Assembly: GCA_029975435.1 (NCBI GenBank)
Contig: JARKPC010000285.1
Span: 1 to 59,180, forward strand
Direction of reading: 5' to 3'
DNA from: Propionivibrio sp.
GTDB taxonomy: Bacteria > Pseudomonadota > Gammaproteobacteria > Burkholderiales > Rhodocyclaceae
DNA length: 59,180 nucleotides
The notes beneath the pieces are model-generated. The model did no database searches. It had not been told where the DNA came from and saw nothing but the letters and a program-made list of their open reading frames with translations. This document shows positions 9,605 to 19,143 of this stretch, one piece after another. Numbering within the stretch: the stretch's first letter is position 1; each line of letters begins with the position of its first letter. The position numbers and the translations under genes were made by a program.

Positions 9605-11302
9605 ATGTCAGCCAATCCCATCATGCAGGAAAGTTTTGCCGATCTCTTCGAGGCCAGTCTTACTCGTCAGGAAATGCGCCAAGGCGAGGTCATTACCGCC
9701 CAGGTCGTGCGTATCGACCAGAATTTCGTGGTCGTCAATGCCGGACTCAAGTCCGAGAGCTACATCGACCGTGAAGAATTCCTGAACGACGCCGGCGAAA
9801 TCGAAGCCAATATCGGCGACTTCGTCCAGGTCGCCATTGAGCAACTGGAAAACGGTTTCGGCGAAACCCGTCTCTCGCGCGAACGCGCCAAGCGCGTGGC
9901 CGCCTGGAACTCCCTCGAAATGGCCCTGAACGACGGCTCGCTGGTTACCGGTACGATCACCGGCAAGGTTAAGGGCGGTCTTACCGTCATGACCAACAGC
10001 GTGCGCGCCTTCCTGCCGGGCTCCCTGGTTGACATGCGTCCGGTCAAGGACACCTCGCCGTACGAAGGCAAGACTTACGAATTCAAGGTCATCAAGCTCG
10101 ACCGCAAGCGCAACAACGTCGTCGTTTCCCGTCGCGCCGTGCTCGAAGCCACGGTGGGCGAAGAGCGCGAAGCGCTGCTGTCCAACCTGAAGGAAGGCAG
10201 CATCGTCAAGGGTGTGGTCAAGAACATCACCGACTACGGCGCATTCGTCGACCTCGGCGGAATCGATGGTCTGCTGCACATCACCGACCTGGCCTGGCGC
10301 CGTGTCCGTCATCCGTCGGAAGTCCTGGCGGTTGGCGACGAAGTGCAGGCCAAGATCCTCAAGTTCGACCAGGACAAGAACCGCGTTTCGCTCGGCCTCA
10401 AGCAACTCGGCGAAGATCCGTGGGTCGGCATTGCCCGCCGTTACCCGCAAGGCACCCGCCTGTTCGGCAAGGTCACCAACCTGACCGACTACGGTGCATT
10501 CGTCGAAATCGAGCAGGGCATCGAAGGTCTGGTGCACGTTTCGGAAATGGACTGGACCAACAAGAACGTCCATCCGTCGAAGGTCGTCCAGCTCGGCGAC
10601 GAAGTCGAAGTCATGATCCTCGAAATCGACGAAGAGCGTCGTCGTATCTCCCTTGGCATGAAGCAGTGCGTGGCCAATCCCTGGGACGACTTCGCCATGA
10701 ACCACAAGAAGGGCGACAAGGTTCGCGGCGCCATCAAGTCGATTACCGACTTCGGTGTGTTCATCGGTCTGCCGGGCGGTATCGACGGTCTGGTGCACCT
10801 GTCCGACCTGTCGTGGTCGACCCCGGGCGAGGAAGCCATCCGCAACTTCAAGAAGGGCGACGAAGTCGAGGCCGTGGTGCTGGCCATCGACACCGAGAAG
10901 GAGCGTATCTCCCTCGGCATCAAGCAATTGGACGGTGACCCCTACACCAATTTCATCGCTACCCACGAGAAGAACGCCATCGTCCGCGGTACGGTGAAAT
11001 CGGTGGATGCTCGCGGTGCCGTGGTTACCCTTGATGGCGACATGGAAGGCTACCTGCGCGCTTCCGAGGTTTCCCGCGATCGCATCGACGACCTGACCAA
11101 GGTCTACAAGGAAGGCGACGCGATCGAGGCGATGATCATCAACATCGACCGCAAGACGCGTTCGATCAACCTGTCGATCAAGGCCAAGGATCAGGCCGAG
11201 CAGCACGAAGCCATGCAGAAGTTCTCGGCCGAGAGCAATGTCAGCTCGGGTACGACCAACCTTGGCGCCTTGTTGAAGGCCAAGCTCAACAGCCAGCAAT
11301 AA
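9605..11302 (+). CDS. rpsA: 30S ribosomal protein S1
   Basis: A 565-residue protein with six S1 (OB-fold) RNA-binding repeats, four of them with the clear pattern G-x-V-xx-I-T-D-Y/F-G-x-F-V/I (for example [40 protein letters not shown]). S1 unfolds mRNA leaders and is needed for initiation on most messages; it acts at the 30S subunit. Length is close to E. coli S1 (557). The start has no good Shine-Dalgarno sequence (ACACACAATTTCTT before ATG), as also known for E. coli rpsA, which is autoregulated. It lies in the usual place after cmk and before ihfB. Confidence 0.97.
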   Translation: MSANPIMQESFADLFEASLTRQEMRQGEVITAQVVRIDQNFVVVNAGLKSESYIDREEFLNDAGEIEANIGDFVQVAIEQLENGFGETRLSRERAKRVAAWNSLEMALNDGSLVTGTITGKVKGGLTVMTNSVRAFLPGSLVDMRPVKDTSPYEGKTYEFKVIKLDRKRNNVVVSRRAVLEATVGEEREALLSNLKEGSIVKGVVKNITDYGAFVDLGGIDGLLHITDLAWRRVRHPSEVLAVGDEVQAKILKFDQDKNRVSLGLKQLGEDPWVGIARRYPQGTRLFGKVTNLTDYGAFVEIEQGIEGLVHVSEMDWTNKNVHPSKVVQLGDEVEVMILEIDEERRRISLGMKQCVANPWDDFAMNHKKGDKVRGAIKSITDFGVFIGLPGGIDGLVHLSDLSWSTPGEEAIRNFKKGDEVEAVVLAIDTEKERISLGIKQLDGDPYTNFIATHEKNAIVRGTVKSVDARGAVVTLDGDMEGYLRASEVSRDRIDDLTKVYKEGDAIEAMIINIDRKTRSINLSIKAKDQAEQHEAMQKFSAESNVSSGTTNLGALLKAKLNSQQ

Positions 11303-11311
11303 GGTTCGGGC

Positions 11312-11605
11312 ATGACCAAGTCAGATCTGATCGTGCGGCTGGCTGAGCGGTTTCCTCAGTTGGTCGCTAAGGACGCCGATTTTGCGGTCAAGATGATTCT
11401 CGATGCCTTGTCCGAGGCGCTGGTCAAGGGCGATCGCATCGAGATCCGGGGGTTCGGCAGCTTTTCGCTGAACTACCGGCCGCCGCGCGTCGGCCGCAAC
11501 CCGAAATCCGGAGACAAGGTCAGCGTTCCGGAGAAATGGGTACCGCATTTCAAGGCAGGCAAGGAATTGCGGGAGCGGGTCGACAAGTCGCTCAATGCGG
11601 TCTGA
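11312..11605 (+). CDS. ihfB: integration host factor subunit beta
   Basis: A 97-residue DNA-bending protein of the HU/IHF family that pairs with Ihf[15 protein letters not shown], the [14 protein letters not shown] core, and the DNA-inserting arm [15 protein letters not shown] are all present, with Pro in the arm tip for intercalation. It starts 10 bases after rpsA, in the conserved rpsA-ihfB order, and a strong terminator follows it. Confidence 0.96.
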   Translation: MTKSDLIVRLAERFPQLVAKDADFAVKMILDALSEALVKGDRIEIRGFGSFSLNYRPPRVGRNPKSGDKVSVPEKWVPHFKAGKELRERVDKSLNAV

Positions 11606-11628
11606 ATGACAAGTGTGCTAATGTGATC

Positions 11629-11656
11629 GGGGCGGCAACTCAGTTGCCGCCCTTTT
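11629..11656 (+). terminator. rho-independent terminator after ihfB
   Basis: GGGCGGCAACT (to 11640) pairs with AGTTGCCGCCC (11642-11652), followed by TTTTC. The upper pairs next to the one-base centre would open to form the loop. It ends the rpsA-ihfB transcript just before lapA. Confidence 0.8.
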
Positions 11657-11677
11657 CTTTGGAGGAGGCTATTGTCG

Positions 11678-11962
11678 ATGCGTGTCTTGCTGTGGTGCTG
11701 CAGGGTCTTCATCTTTCTGTTCCTGCTGGCGTTCGCTTTGAAAAACACCGAGCCGGTCAGCGTCAGCTTCTTTTTTGAAACTTCCTGGCAAGCGCCGTTG
11801 ATTATCGTTGTGCTGGCGTTCTTTGCCGGCGGGGTTGCGCTCGGCATTCTTGCCCTGCTCGGGACCATCTTCGGATTGAGGCGTGAAATATCCCGGCTGA
11901 AGCGGGGTGCCAAGGCACCCGATGACAAGGAAAGCATTCCTGGAACAGCCTCGCGGTCCTGA
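11678..11962 (+). CDS. lapA: lipopolysaccharide assembly protein A-like (LapA) membrane protein
   Basis: A 94-residue inner-membrane protein. Two hydrophobic helices (about residues 4-22 and 38-65) are separated by NTEPVSVSFFFETSW, a pattern typical of the LapA/YciS domain (DUF1049), and a basic, polar cytoplasmic tail follows. LapA works with LapB to control LpxC turnover and LPS assembly. ATG 11678 has a strong GGAGGAGG site at 11661-11668; a TTG at 11672 is also in frame but too close to it. lapB follows after about 60 bases. Confidence 0.85.
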   Translation: MRVLLWCCRVFIFLFLLAFALKNTEPVSVSFFFETSWQAPLIIVVLAFFAGGVALGILALLGTIFGLRREISRLKRGAKAPDDKESIPGTASRS

Positions 11963-12024
11963 CGACGAATGAATAGGGTAGCACCCCCGGGTGGCTGAGG
12001 GGTCGAACTGGATAACCAAGAAAA

Positions 12025-13194
12025 ATGATCGAATTCGAATATTGGCAGCTCCTTTTCTTTCCGCTCTTTTTCGGACTCGGGTGGGCGGCGGCGCGCATCG
12101 ATATCCGTCATCTCGTCAAGGAGTCGAGAGCGTTGCCGCGCTCCTATTTCCAGGGGCTGAATTTCCTGCTCAATGAACAGCCCGACCGGGCGATCGAGGC
12201 CTTTGTCGAGGCGGTCCGGATCGACCCTCAGACGGTCGAACTGCATTTTGCCTTGGGCAGCCTGTTTCGCCGACGTGGCGAAACCGAGCGCGCCATCCGC
12301 ATGCACCAAAGTCTCATCGAACGGGATGATCTGCCGCAGGATCTGAAGCTGGAGGCATTGTCCGAACTTGGTCAGGATTATCTGAAAGCCGGTCTGCTCG
12401 ACCGTGCCGAGGAAGTCTTCGACAAACTGCGCGAATCGCCCCGAGCGGAAGATGCCAAACGCAATCTGCTGGAAATCTATCAACTCGAAAAGGATTGGGA
12501 AAAGGCCATCGCCATCGCGGCAGAGTTGCCCGATGTGGCCTCGCAGAAGGAAATCGCCGAATACTATTGCGAACTGGCCGCGGCCGAAATGATCCGTTCC
12601 CGGCCGGATACGGCTTCCGGGCATCTGAAATCCGCGCTGGAGCGCAACCGCAAGTGCGTACGTGCCAGCCTGCTGCAGGGCGATATCGCGGTGCAGCAGG
12701 ACCGCCTGGATGAAGCCATCGGCTGCTGGCAGCGCATCGAGCAGCAGGATCCTCCCTACCTGGCGCTGGTGGCCAAGCGCCTTCTGGATGCATTCCGAAA
12801 ACTGGAACGGCGCGACGAAGGATTGCTGTTGCTGCGCGGCTACCTTGAACGCTATCCGTCGCTCGACCTGCTCGATGTCGTCTTCCAGTTGGTGCTCGAA
12901 TGCGAGGGACCCGAGGCGGCCTACGCCCTGGTGCGCGACGAATTGAAACGCAATCCGACGCTGCTCGGTTTCGACAAGCTGATCGAGGCGCGCTCGCTGG
13001 TTACGCCGCCGGAATCCAGGGCGGACCTCGATCTGGCCAAGGGCATCGTCCAGGGCTATACGCGTCGTCTGGCACGCTATCGGTGCGATAATTGCGGCTT
13101 CAAGGCGCGCCAGTTCTACTGGCGATGTCCTGCGTGCGGCGGCTGGGAAACCTACTCGCCGAAGCGTACCGAAGAATTCGACCTGACCCCTTAG
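12025..13194 (+). CDS. lapB: lipopolysaccharide assembly protein B (LapB/YciM)
   Basis: A 389-residue membrane-anchored TPR protein. The N terminus (IEFEYWQLLFFPLFFGLGWA) is a single membrane helix, followed by tandem TPR helices from about residue 38 to 340. The C terminus has a rubredoxin-like metal site CDNCGF...CPACGGW (two CxxC pairs). This matches YciM/LapB, which binds FtsH and steers degradation of LpxC, so balancing LPS and phospholipid synthesis. The following genes make LPS core heptose, which fits. Confidence 0.93.
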   Translation: MIEFEYWQLLFFPLFFGLGWAAARIDIRHLVKESRALPRSYFQGLNFLLNEQPDRAIEAFVEAVRIDPQTVELHFALGSLFRRRGETERAIRMHQSLIERDDLPQDLKLEALSELGQDYLKAGLLDRAEEVFDKLRESPRAEDAKRNLLEIYQLEKDWEKAIAIAAELPDVASQKEIAEYYCELAAAEMIRSRPDTASGHLKSALERNRKCVRASLLQGDIAVQQDRLDEAIGCWQRIEQQDPPYLALVAKRLLDAFRKLERRDEGLLLLRGYLERYPSLDLLDVVFQLVLECEGPEAAYALVRDELKRNPTLLGFDKLIEARSLVTPPESRADLDLAKGIVQGYTRRLARYRCDNCGFKARQFYWRCPACGGWETYSPKRTEEFDLTP

Positions 13195-13203
13195 GAATTC
13201 CGC

Positions 13204-14136
13204 ATGGCCCTGGCCGATCTTTCTACCGTCCGCCTGCTGATCGTCGGCGACGTGATGCTGGACCGCTACTGGTTCGGCGAAGTCTCGCGCATTTCTCCCG
13301 AAGCACCGGTGCCGGTGGTCAAGGTTGAACGCTGCGAGGAGCGTCCGGGCGGCGCCGCCAACGTGGCGAGGAACGCCGCCGCGCTTGGCGCGCGGGTGGC
13401 GTTGCTGTCGCTTGTGGGCAAGGATGAAGCCGGAGAAAGCCTGGCAAGGCTTGTGACGGAGGCCGGCATTGATGCCAGCCTGCATGTGGACGAGGGCGTC
13501 TCCACGACCGTCAAGCTGCGCGTGATCGGGCGCCAGCAACAACTGTTGCGCATCGATTTCGAGAACCGGCCGTCGCATGAAGTGCTGCGCGCCAAGCTCA
13601 AGGAATTTCAGCAGCGCTTGCCGGACTGCGATGCCGTAGTCTTCTCCGACTATGGCAAGGGCGGCCTGACGCACATCAGCGAGATGATTCAACTGGCCCG
13701 TGCCGCCGGCAAGGTCGTGCTGGTCGACCCCAAGGGAGACGACTACTCGGCCTATTGTGGCGCGACGATCATCACCCCGAACCGTTCGGAAATGCGAGAA
13801 GTGGTGGGCCGCTGGAAGGACGAGGCCGACCTCGAGCGGCGGGCGACGGAGTTGCGCGAGCGGCTTGATCTTGGGGCGCTGCTCGTCACCCGCAGCGAGG
13901 AAGGCATGTCGTTGTTCCTTCCCGGTCGGACGATTCACGAAAAGGCCGTGGCGCGCGAAGTGTTCGACGTGTCGGGCGCCGGAGACACCGTCATTGCCAC
14001 CCTTGCGGCGATGGCCGCGCACGGGGCCGACTGGGCGGACGCGATCCACGTGGCGAACGTCGCGGCGGGAATCGTGGTCGGCAAGCTGGGAACCGCCGTC
14101 GTTTCCCGCGACGAACTGGCCGCCGCTTTGAACTGA
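13204..14136 (+). CDS. hldE1 (rfaE1): D-glycero-beta-D-manno-heptose-7-phosphate kinase
   Basis: A 310-residue PfkB/ribokinase-family kinase that makes heptose 1,7-bisphosphate for the LPS inner core. Seen: GDVMLDRYWFG near the start, the PfkB signature PGGAANVARNAAALGA, and DVSGAGDTVIATLA with the catalytic Asp. It corresponds to the N-terminal half of E. coli HldE. The C-terminal adenylyltransferase domain is absent, so the split form (HldE1/RfaE1) applies and the partner (RfaE2) must be encoded elsewhere. It lies between lapB and hldD. Confidence 0.93.
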   Translation: MALADLSTVRLLIVGDVMLDRYWFGEVSRISPEAPVPVVKVERCEERPGGAANVARNAAALGARVALLSLVGKDEAGESLARLVTEAGIDASLHVDEGVSTTVKLRVIGRQQQLLRIDFENRPSHEVLRAKLKEFQQRLPDCDAVVFSDYGKGGLTHISEMIQLARAAGKVVLVDPKGDDYSAYCGATIITPNRSEMREVVGRWKDEADLERRATELRERLDLGALLVTRSEEGMSLFLPGRTIHEKAVAREVFDVSGAGDTVIATLAAMAAHGADWADAIHVANVAAGIVVGKLGTAVVSRDELAAALN

Positions 14137-14145
14137 GGAGTCCCT

Positions 14146-15141
14146 ATGTACACCATTGTCACCGGCGCCGCCGGATTCATTGGATCGAATGTCGTCAAGG
14201 CGCTCAACGAGCGCGGCGTGACAAAGATCATTGCCGTCGACAACCTGAAGCGCGCCGAGAAATTCAAGAACCTGGTCGACTGCGAAATCGCCGACTATCT
14301 CGACAAGGAAGGCTTCATCGAGCGCCTGCTGGCCGGGCACTTCGACGGTGCCGTCGGCGCCGTGCTGCACCAGGGCGCCTGCTCGGACACCATGGAGCAG
14401 GATGGCCACTACATGATGGAGAACAACTTCCGTTACTCGCTGGCCATGCTCGACTGGTGCCAGGAGCAGAAGGTGCAGTTTCTCTATGCGTCCAGCGCGG
14501 CGACCTACGGCGGCAGCAGCGAATTCCGCGAGGAACGCGCCTGCGAGGGGCCGCTGAACGTGTACGGTTATTCCAAATTCCTCTTCGACCAGATTGTCCG
14601 CCAGCGCCTGCCGGAGGCCACCGCGCAGATCGCCGGCTTCCGCTACTTCAACGTCTATGGCCCGCGCGAGTCGCACAAGGGGCGCATGGCCTCGGTGGCC
14701 TTCCATCATTACAACCAGTTCCGCGCCGAGGGCAAGGTCAAGCTGTTCGAGGGCTGCGACGGTTACGGCAACGGCGAACAGAAGCGCGATTTCGTCTTTG
14801 TCGGCGACGTCGCCAAGGTGAATCTCTTTTTCCTCGACCACCCGGACCGGTCCGGCATCTTCAACGTCGGCACCGGGCGGGCGCAGAGTTTCAACGAACT
14901 CGCCGCGGCCAACGTCAATAGCTGCCGTGCCCTGCAGGGCAAGCCGGCGGAAGCGCTCGACGCGCTGCTCAAGCAGGGCTTCATCGAATACATCCCGTTC
15001 CCCGAGGCATTGAAGGGCAAATACCAGAGCTTCACCCAGGCTGACTTGACCAAGCTGCGCGCGGCCGGCTACGAAGCCCCGTTCGCCAGCGTCGAGGAAG
15101 GCGTGGCGCAATACGTCCAATGGCTGAACCGCCATGTATAA
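14146..15141 (+). CDS. hldD (rfaD): ADP-L-glycero-D-manno-heptose 6-epimerase
   Basis: A 331-residue short-chain dehydrogenase/epimerase that completes ADP-heptose for LPS. It has the Rossmann start [29 protein letters not shown] and the catalytic YGYSK motif. Family length is about 310-330. GAGGAG lies 5 bases upstream of the ATG. Its last 8 bases overlap the start of cysM. Confidence 0.95.
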   Translation: MYTIVTGAAGFIGSNVVKALNERGVTKIIAVDNLKRAEKFKNLVDCEIADYLDKEGFIERLLAGHFDGAVGAVLHQGACSDTMEQDGHYMMENNFRYSLAMLDWCQEQKVQFLYASSAATYGGSSEFREERACEGPLNVYGYSKFLFDQIVRQRLPEATAQIAGFRYFNVYGPRESHKGRMASVAFHHYNQFRAEGKVKLFEGCDGYGNGEQKRDFVFVGDVAKVNLFFLDHPDRSGIFNVGTGRAQSFNELAAANVNSCRALQGKPAEALDALLKQGFIEYIPFPEALKGKYQSFTQADLTKLRAAGYEAPFASVEEGVAQYVQWLNRHV

Positions 15142-16033
15142 GACGCTTGAAGACTACGTCGGCAACACGCCGCTGGTGCGCCTGAAGCGCCTGCCTGGCA
15201 AGGAGGTCGAGGCGCGTGGCAACGTCGTCCTGGCCAAGCTGGAGGGCAACAACCCGGCCGGGTCGGTGAAGGACCGGCCGGCACTGTCGATGATCACGCG
15301 CGCGGCAAAGCGCGGCGAGATCCGGCCCGGCGACACGCTGATCGAGGCCACCTCCGGCAACACCGGCATCGCGCTGGCCATGGCCGCGGCGATGGGCGGC
15401 TACCGCATGATCCTGGTCATGCCCGAGAACCAGAGCGTCGAGCGCCGCCAGACGATGAGGGCCTTCGGCGCGGAGTTGGTGCTCACCCCGCGCGATGGTG
15501 GCATGGAACTGGCGCGCGACGTGGCCGAAAAACTGCGTGACGAAGGCAAGGGCGTGATCCTCGACCAGTTTGCCAACCCGGACAATCCGCTGGCGCACTA
15601 CGAAGGCACCGGCCCGGAGATCTGGCGCGACACCGAGGGTCGCGTTACGCACTTCGTCAGCAGCATGGGCACCACCGGCACGATCATGGGCGTGTCGCGC
15701 TTCCTCAAGGAGCAGAACCCGGATGTGTGCATCGTCGGCTGTCAACCCGAGGACGGTTCGCAGATTCCCGGCATCCGCAAGTGGCCGGAAGCCTACCTGC
15801 CGAAGATCTTCGACCGCTCGCGGGTCGATCGTACCGAATCTGTCTCGCAAGGCGAGGCGGAAAAGATGACGCGCCGCCTCGCCTGCGAGGAAGGCATCTT
15901 CGCCGGGATTTCGTCGGGTGGCGCCGTGGCCGTGGCCCTGCGCCTCGCCGCCGAAGTGCGCAACGCGACGATCGTGACCATCATCTGCGACCGCGGCGAC
16001 CGCTATCTGTCTACCGGCGTGTTCCCGGCGTGA
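15134..16033 (+). CDS. cysM: cysteine synthase B
   Basis: A 299-residue PLP-dependent O-acetylserine sulfhydrylase. The PLP-lysine motif [12 protein letters not shown] is near residue 40, [10 protein letters not shown] near 75, the phosphate-binding loop MGTTGTIMG follows, and the C terminus has [11 protein letters not shown]. CysM-type enzymes also accept thiosulfate. It overlaps hldD by 8 bases and is followed after 2 bases by the exonuclease gene, which suggests one operon. Confidence 0.93.
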   Translation: MYKTLEDYVGNTPLVRLKRLPGKEVEARGNVVLAKLEGNNPAGSVKDRPALSMITRAAKRGEIRPGDTLIEATSGNTGIALAMAAAMGGYRMILVMPENQSVERRQTMRAFGAELVLTPRDGGMELARDVAEKLRDEGKGVILDQFANPDNPLAHYEGTGPEIWRDTEGRVTHFVSSMGTTGTIMGVSRFLKEQNPDVCIVGCQPEDGSQIPGIRKWPEAYLPKIFDRSRVDRTESVSQGEAEKMTRRLACEEGIFAGISSGGAVAVALRLAAEVRNATIVTIICDRGDRYLSTGVFPA

Positions 16034-16035
16034 GC

Positions 16036-16824
16036 ATGAAACCCGTCCTCGTCTTCGATATCGAAACCATTCCCGACGTGCCGGGACTGCGGCGCCTGCA
16101 CGGACTCGACGCGACCCTCTCCGATGCCGAAGTGGCGGAGATGGCCTTCCAGCAGCGGCGGGCGCAGAACGGCAGCGACTTCCTGCCGCACTACCTGCAG
16201 CGCGTCGCCGTCATCTCCTGCGTGCTGCGCGCCGGGAAGGACCTGCGCGTCTGGTCGCTGGCCGAGCCTGAACAGAGTGAAGGCGAGATCATCCAGCGCT
16301 TCTTCGACGGCATCGAGACATTTCCGCCACAGATCGTCTCTTGGAACGGCGGCGGCTTCGACCTGCCGGTGTTGCACTATCGCGGCCTGATTCATGGTGT
16401 CGTCGCTCCGCGCTACTGGGATCTCGGCGACGGCGACTACGGCGACAGCCGCGACTTCAAGTGGAACAACTACATCAGCCGCTACCACACGCGCCATCTT
16501 GACCTGATGGACCTGCTGGCGATGTATCAGCCGCGCGCCAACGCGCCGCTCGACGACCTCGCCAAGCTGATCGGCTTCCCCGGCAAGCTCGGCATGGACG
16601 GCGGCAAGGTTTGGGACGCCTGGCAGGTCGGCGAAATCGCGGGGATTCGCGACTACTGCGAAACCGACGTGATGAACACTTACCTTGTTTACCTGCGTTT
16701 CCGTTTGATGCGCGGGGAATTGTCGCGTACCGAGTACGACGCCGAGATGAGCTTCGTGCGCGCCGAATTGGCGAAACTGAACAAACCGCATTGGGATGAG
16801 TTCGCGGCGGCGTGGTCGGAGTAG
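16036..16824 (+). CDS. PolB-like 3'-5' exonuclease
   Basis: A 262-residue DnaQ-like nuclease of the predicted PolB exonuclease group. The Exo I motif FDIETIPD is at residues about 7-14, SWNGGGFDLP is a typical Exo II segment, and RDYCETDVMNTYLVYLRF fits Exo III. No polymerase domain is present. ATG 16036 starts right after the cysM stop. It probably acts in DNA repair, but no substrate can be read from sequence. Confidence 0.85.
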   Translation: MKPVLVFDIETIPDVPGLRRLHGLDATLSDAEVAEMAFQQRRAQNGSDFLPHYLQRVAVISCVLRAGKDLRVWSLAEPEQSEGEIIQRFFDGIETFPPQIVSWNGGGFDLPVLHYRGLIHGVVAPRYWDLGDGDYGDSRDFKWNNYISRYHTRHLDLMDLLAMYQPRANAPLDDLAKLIGFPGKLGMDGGKVWDAWQVGEIAGIRDYCETDVMNTYLVYLRFRLMRGELSRTEYDAEMSFVRAELAKLNKPHWDEFAAAWSE

Positions 16825-16884
16825 TTGACGGTTGCGGGGTTCCGCGAGGCGTACGTTTAAGTTTGATCAAACCTGGATAGTTCA

Positions 16885-18480
16885 ATGCCACACACCAATA
16901 CGGAATATGCGCAGCCCGGCGTTGCAGCGCCTTTGCCCACCGGGATCTGGAAGGACATGGCCCGTATCGGCATGGGAGTGCTTTTCATTGCCGCGGCGGT
17001 TGTTTATTTGATCTACTTTGGTTCGGGGCAACCGGGCCTGATACTCCTCATGGCGGTGGCGATCGGCGGCTACATGGCGATGAACATCGGCGCCAACGAC
17101 GTCGCGAACAACGTCGGCCCGGCTGTCGGTTCCCGGGCATTGACCATGGGCAGCGCGCTCCTCATCGCTGCAATCTTCGAGGCGGCTGGGGCATTGATTG
17201 CCGGCGGCGAGGTGGTCGGCACCATTCGTAGCGGGATCATCTATCCCGATTTCATCCGCGACCCGAGCGTTTTCGTCTGGGTAATGCTGGCCGCCCTGCT
17301 TGCCGGAGCGCTGTGGCTGAACATCGCCACCGCGGTCGGCGCACCGGTATCGACGACGCACTCGATCGTCGGCGCGGTGCTCGGGGCGGGTATTGCGGCG
17401 GCGGGAACGGAAATCGTCAATTGGTCGACGATGGGTGGCATCGCCGCGAGCTGGATCATATCGCCGGTGCTGGGTGCGCTGTTTGCCGCGGGCTTCCTCT
17501 ATTTGATCAAGCGCAGCATCACCTATCAGCAGGACATGAGCGAGGCCGCGCGGCGCATGGTTCCGCTGCTGATCGGTTTTATGGTGGCGACCTTCACCTC
17601 CTACCTGATCCTGAAAGGATTGAACAAGGTGTGGAAGGTCGGTTTCGGTGCCGCGATGGCCTATGGACTGATCACGGGCGTTGCGGTGTTCTTTCTCGTG
17701 CGGCGGCGCCTGGCCGGTCACGATGATTTGGCGTCGAATACCAAGCAGAGCGTCAATCAACTGTTCAACGTCCCGCTGGTGTTTGCCGCGGCGCTGCTCA
17801 GCTTCGCCCATGGTTCGAACGATGTGGCCAATGCGATCGGACCCCTCGCCGCGATCGTCGATATCGTCAGCGGCGGCGTGGTCACGAAGTCCGCGCCCAT
17901 CCCGGCCTGGGTCATGATGCTCGGCGCACTCGGCATTTCCGTCGGCCTGGCGTTGTTCGGGCCCAAGGTCATCCGGACCGTCGGCTCGGAAATCACCGAG
18001 CTCGACCAGATGCGAGCGTATTGCATTGCCATGGGCGCGACGATCACCGTGATCGTCGCCAGCCAGCTTGGTTTGCCCGTGAGTTCCACGCACATCGCGG
18101 TCGGCGGTGTATTCGGCGTTGGATTCCTGCGGGAGTACCTCAAGACCAACTACGACCGGATGCTCGCCGAAATCCACGCACACCACAACGCGACCGGTGA
18201 CACCGTGGCCGTGGAGGCGTTTATCCGGGATTTCGAGAGCGCTTCGATCGAGAAAAAAGGCGAGATGCTGCGCGAACTCAAGGCACGGGCCAAAACGACG
18301 GAAGCCGCAAGTCCCGTTTCCAAGGGGGAACGCAAGGAGCTCAAGAAGCTGCACAAACGGGAACTCGTCAAGCGCTCACAGGTGATCCGTATCGCCGCGG
18401 CATGGGTAATCACGGTCCCGGCATCGGCGTTCATGGCCGCGATGCTGTACTTCACGATCCGGGGGATGATGCTGCCGTGA
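16885..18480 (+). CDS. pitA: inorganic phosphate transporter, PiT family
   Basis: A 531-residue inner-membrane phosphate permease. Two inverted PiT signatures are present: GANDVANNVGPAVGSRA (about residue 71) and HGSNDVANAIGPLAAIVD (about residue 310). About ten hydrophobic segments can be seen. Between the last two lies a charged cytoplasmic stretch (about residues 425-500, rich in Lys/Glu). PiT proteins carry metal-phosphate in symport with protons. It is somewhat longer than E. coli PitA (499). No PhoU-like partner is seen beside it. Confidence 0.92.
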   Translation: MPHTNTEYAQPGVAAPLPTGIWKDMARIGMGVLFIAAAVVYLIYFGSGQPGLILLMAVAIGGYMAMNIGANDVANNVGPAVGSRALTMGSALLIAAIFEAAGALIAGGEVVGTIRSGIIYPDFIRDPSVFVWVMLAALLAGALWLNIATAVGAPVSTTHSIVGAVLGAGIAAAGTEIVNWSTMGGIAASWIISPVLGALFAAGFLYLIKRSITYQQDMSEAARRMVPLLIGFMVATFTSYLILKGLNKVWKVGFGAAMAYGLITGVAVFFLVRRRLAGHDDLASNTKQSVNQLFNVPLVFAAALLSFAHGSNDVANAIGPLAAIVDIVSGGVVTKSAPIPAWVMMLGALGISVGLALFGPKVIRTVGSEITELDQMRAYCIAMGATITVIVASQLGLPVSSTHIAVGGVFGVGFLREYLKTNYDRMLAEIHAHHNATGDTVAVEAFIRDFESASIEKKGEMLRELKARAKTTEAASPVSKGERKELKKLHKRELVKRSQVIRIAAAWVITVPASAFMAAMLYFTIRGMMLP

Positions 18481-18554
18481 CCGGTAAGGTCAAGGTCGGT
18501 TGTGAAGTCCGCCCCCGGTTGGGTCGCTGATCAAAGCCGCCGTTGGCCCCGTCT

Positions 18555-18573
18555 GACGGCGTCTGTCGCCGTC
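18555..18573 (+). other. hairpin between pitA and the HTH gene
   Basis: GACGGCG (18555-18561) and CGCCGTC (18567-18573) form a perfect 7-bp stem with a TCTGT loop. No T-run follows, so it is at best a weak or factor-dependent terminator for pitA. Confidence 0.3.
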
Positions 18574-18664
18574 GTGTCGTGCTATTGTCGTGCCGCTGTC
18601 GTGGCGTATTTCCCGGGCTTGCGCCAGTCTTGGCGCACCACACCACGGTAACGGGAGACTTGAT

Positions 18665-19138
18665 ATGCTGATCCAGAAACTGCGTCTGAAGCGGGGATGG
18701 TCCCAACAGCAGCTCGCCGAAGCGAGCGGGCTGAGCGTGCGGACCATCCAGCGCATCGAGGCCGGGCAACCCGCCAGCGTCGAAACGCTCAAGTCGATCG
18801 CCGCCGTGTTCGAGGTGGATTTTTCAACCCTTGATCCGGAGAAACAAATGGCGACGACGGAAATTCCCCTGAATGAAAAACTGGAAGCGGAAGCTTTCGA
18901 ATACGTGCGCAGGCTGCGCAGGTTCTACCAGCACTGCCTTCGCTACGTGCTGGTGAATGCCATTCTGGTCGCGGTCAACTTGATCCAGGCGCCGGAGCGC
19001 CTGTGGGTGCTCTGGGTGATCGGCGGCTGGGGCCTCGGCTTGCTGCTGCACGCCTTCCGCGTCTTCGGACCGGACTGGATGCTGGGCCCGGACTGGGAAA
19101 AGCGACAGGTCGAAAAACGCCTGGGGCGACAGCTCTGA
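18665..19138 (+). CDS. XRE-type HTH protein with 2TM domain
   Basis: A 157-residue protein. Residues about 1-60 are a Cro/C1 helix-turn-helix (LRLKRGWSQQQLAEASGLSV then RTIQRIEAG). Residues about 85-130 hold two hydrophobic helices (HCLRYVLVNAILVAVNLI and LWVLWVIGGWGLGLLLHAF) in the form of the 2TM domain, and a charged tail follows. It is probably a membrane-tethered transcription regulator. ATG 18665 is chosen because GGGAGA lies 6 bases upstream; the frame is open further upstream but without homology. It ends 5 bases from the convergent galK. The target is unknown. Confidence 0.8.
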   Translation: MLIQKLRLKRGWSQQQLAEASGLSVRTIQRIEAGQPASVETLKSIAAVFEVDFSTLDPEKQMATTEIPLNEKLEAEAFEYVRRLRRFYQHCLRYVLVNAILVAVNLIQAPERLWVLWVIGGWGLGLLLHAFRVFGPDWMLGPDWEKRQVEKRLGRQL

Positions 19139-19143
19139 GCAGA

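Noticed and set aside
9608..11299. A 563-codon open frame antisense to rpsA
   Set aside because: It mirrors the six S1 repeats and has no own ribosome site or family motifs.
11473..15135. A 1220-codon open frame on the minus strand
   Set aside because: It lies opposite lapA, lapB, hldE1 and hldD, which have clear motifs. Its translation is low-complexity and matches no family; it is a product of GC-rich codon use.
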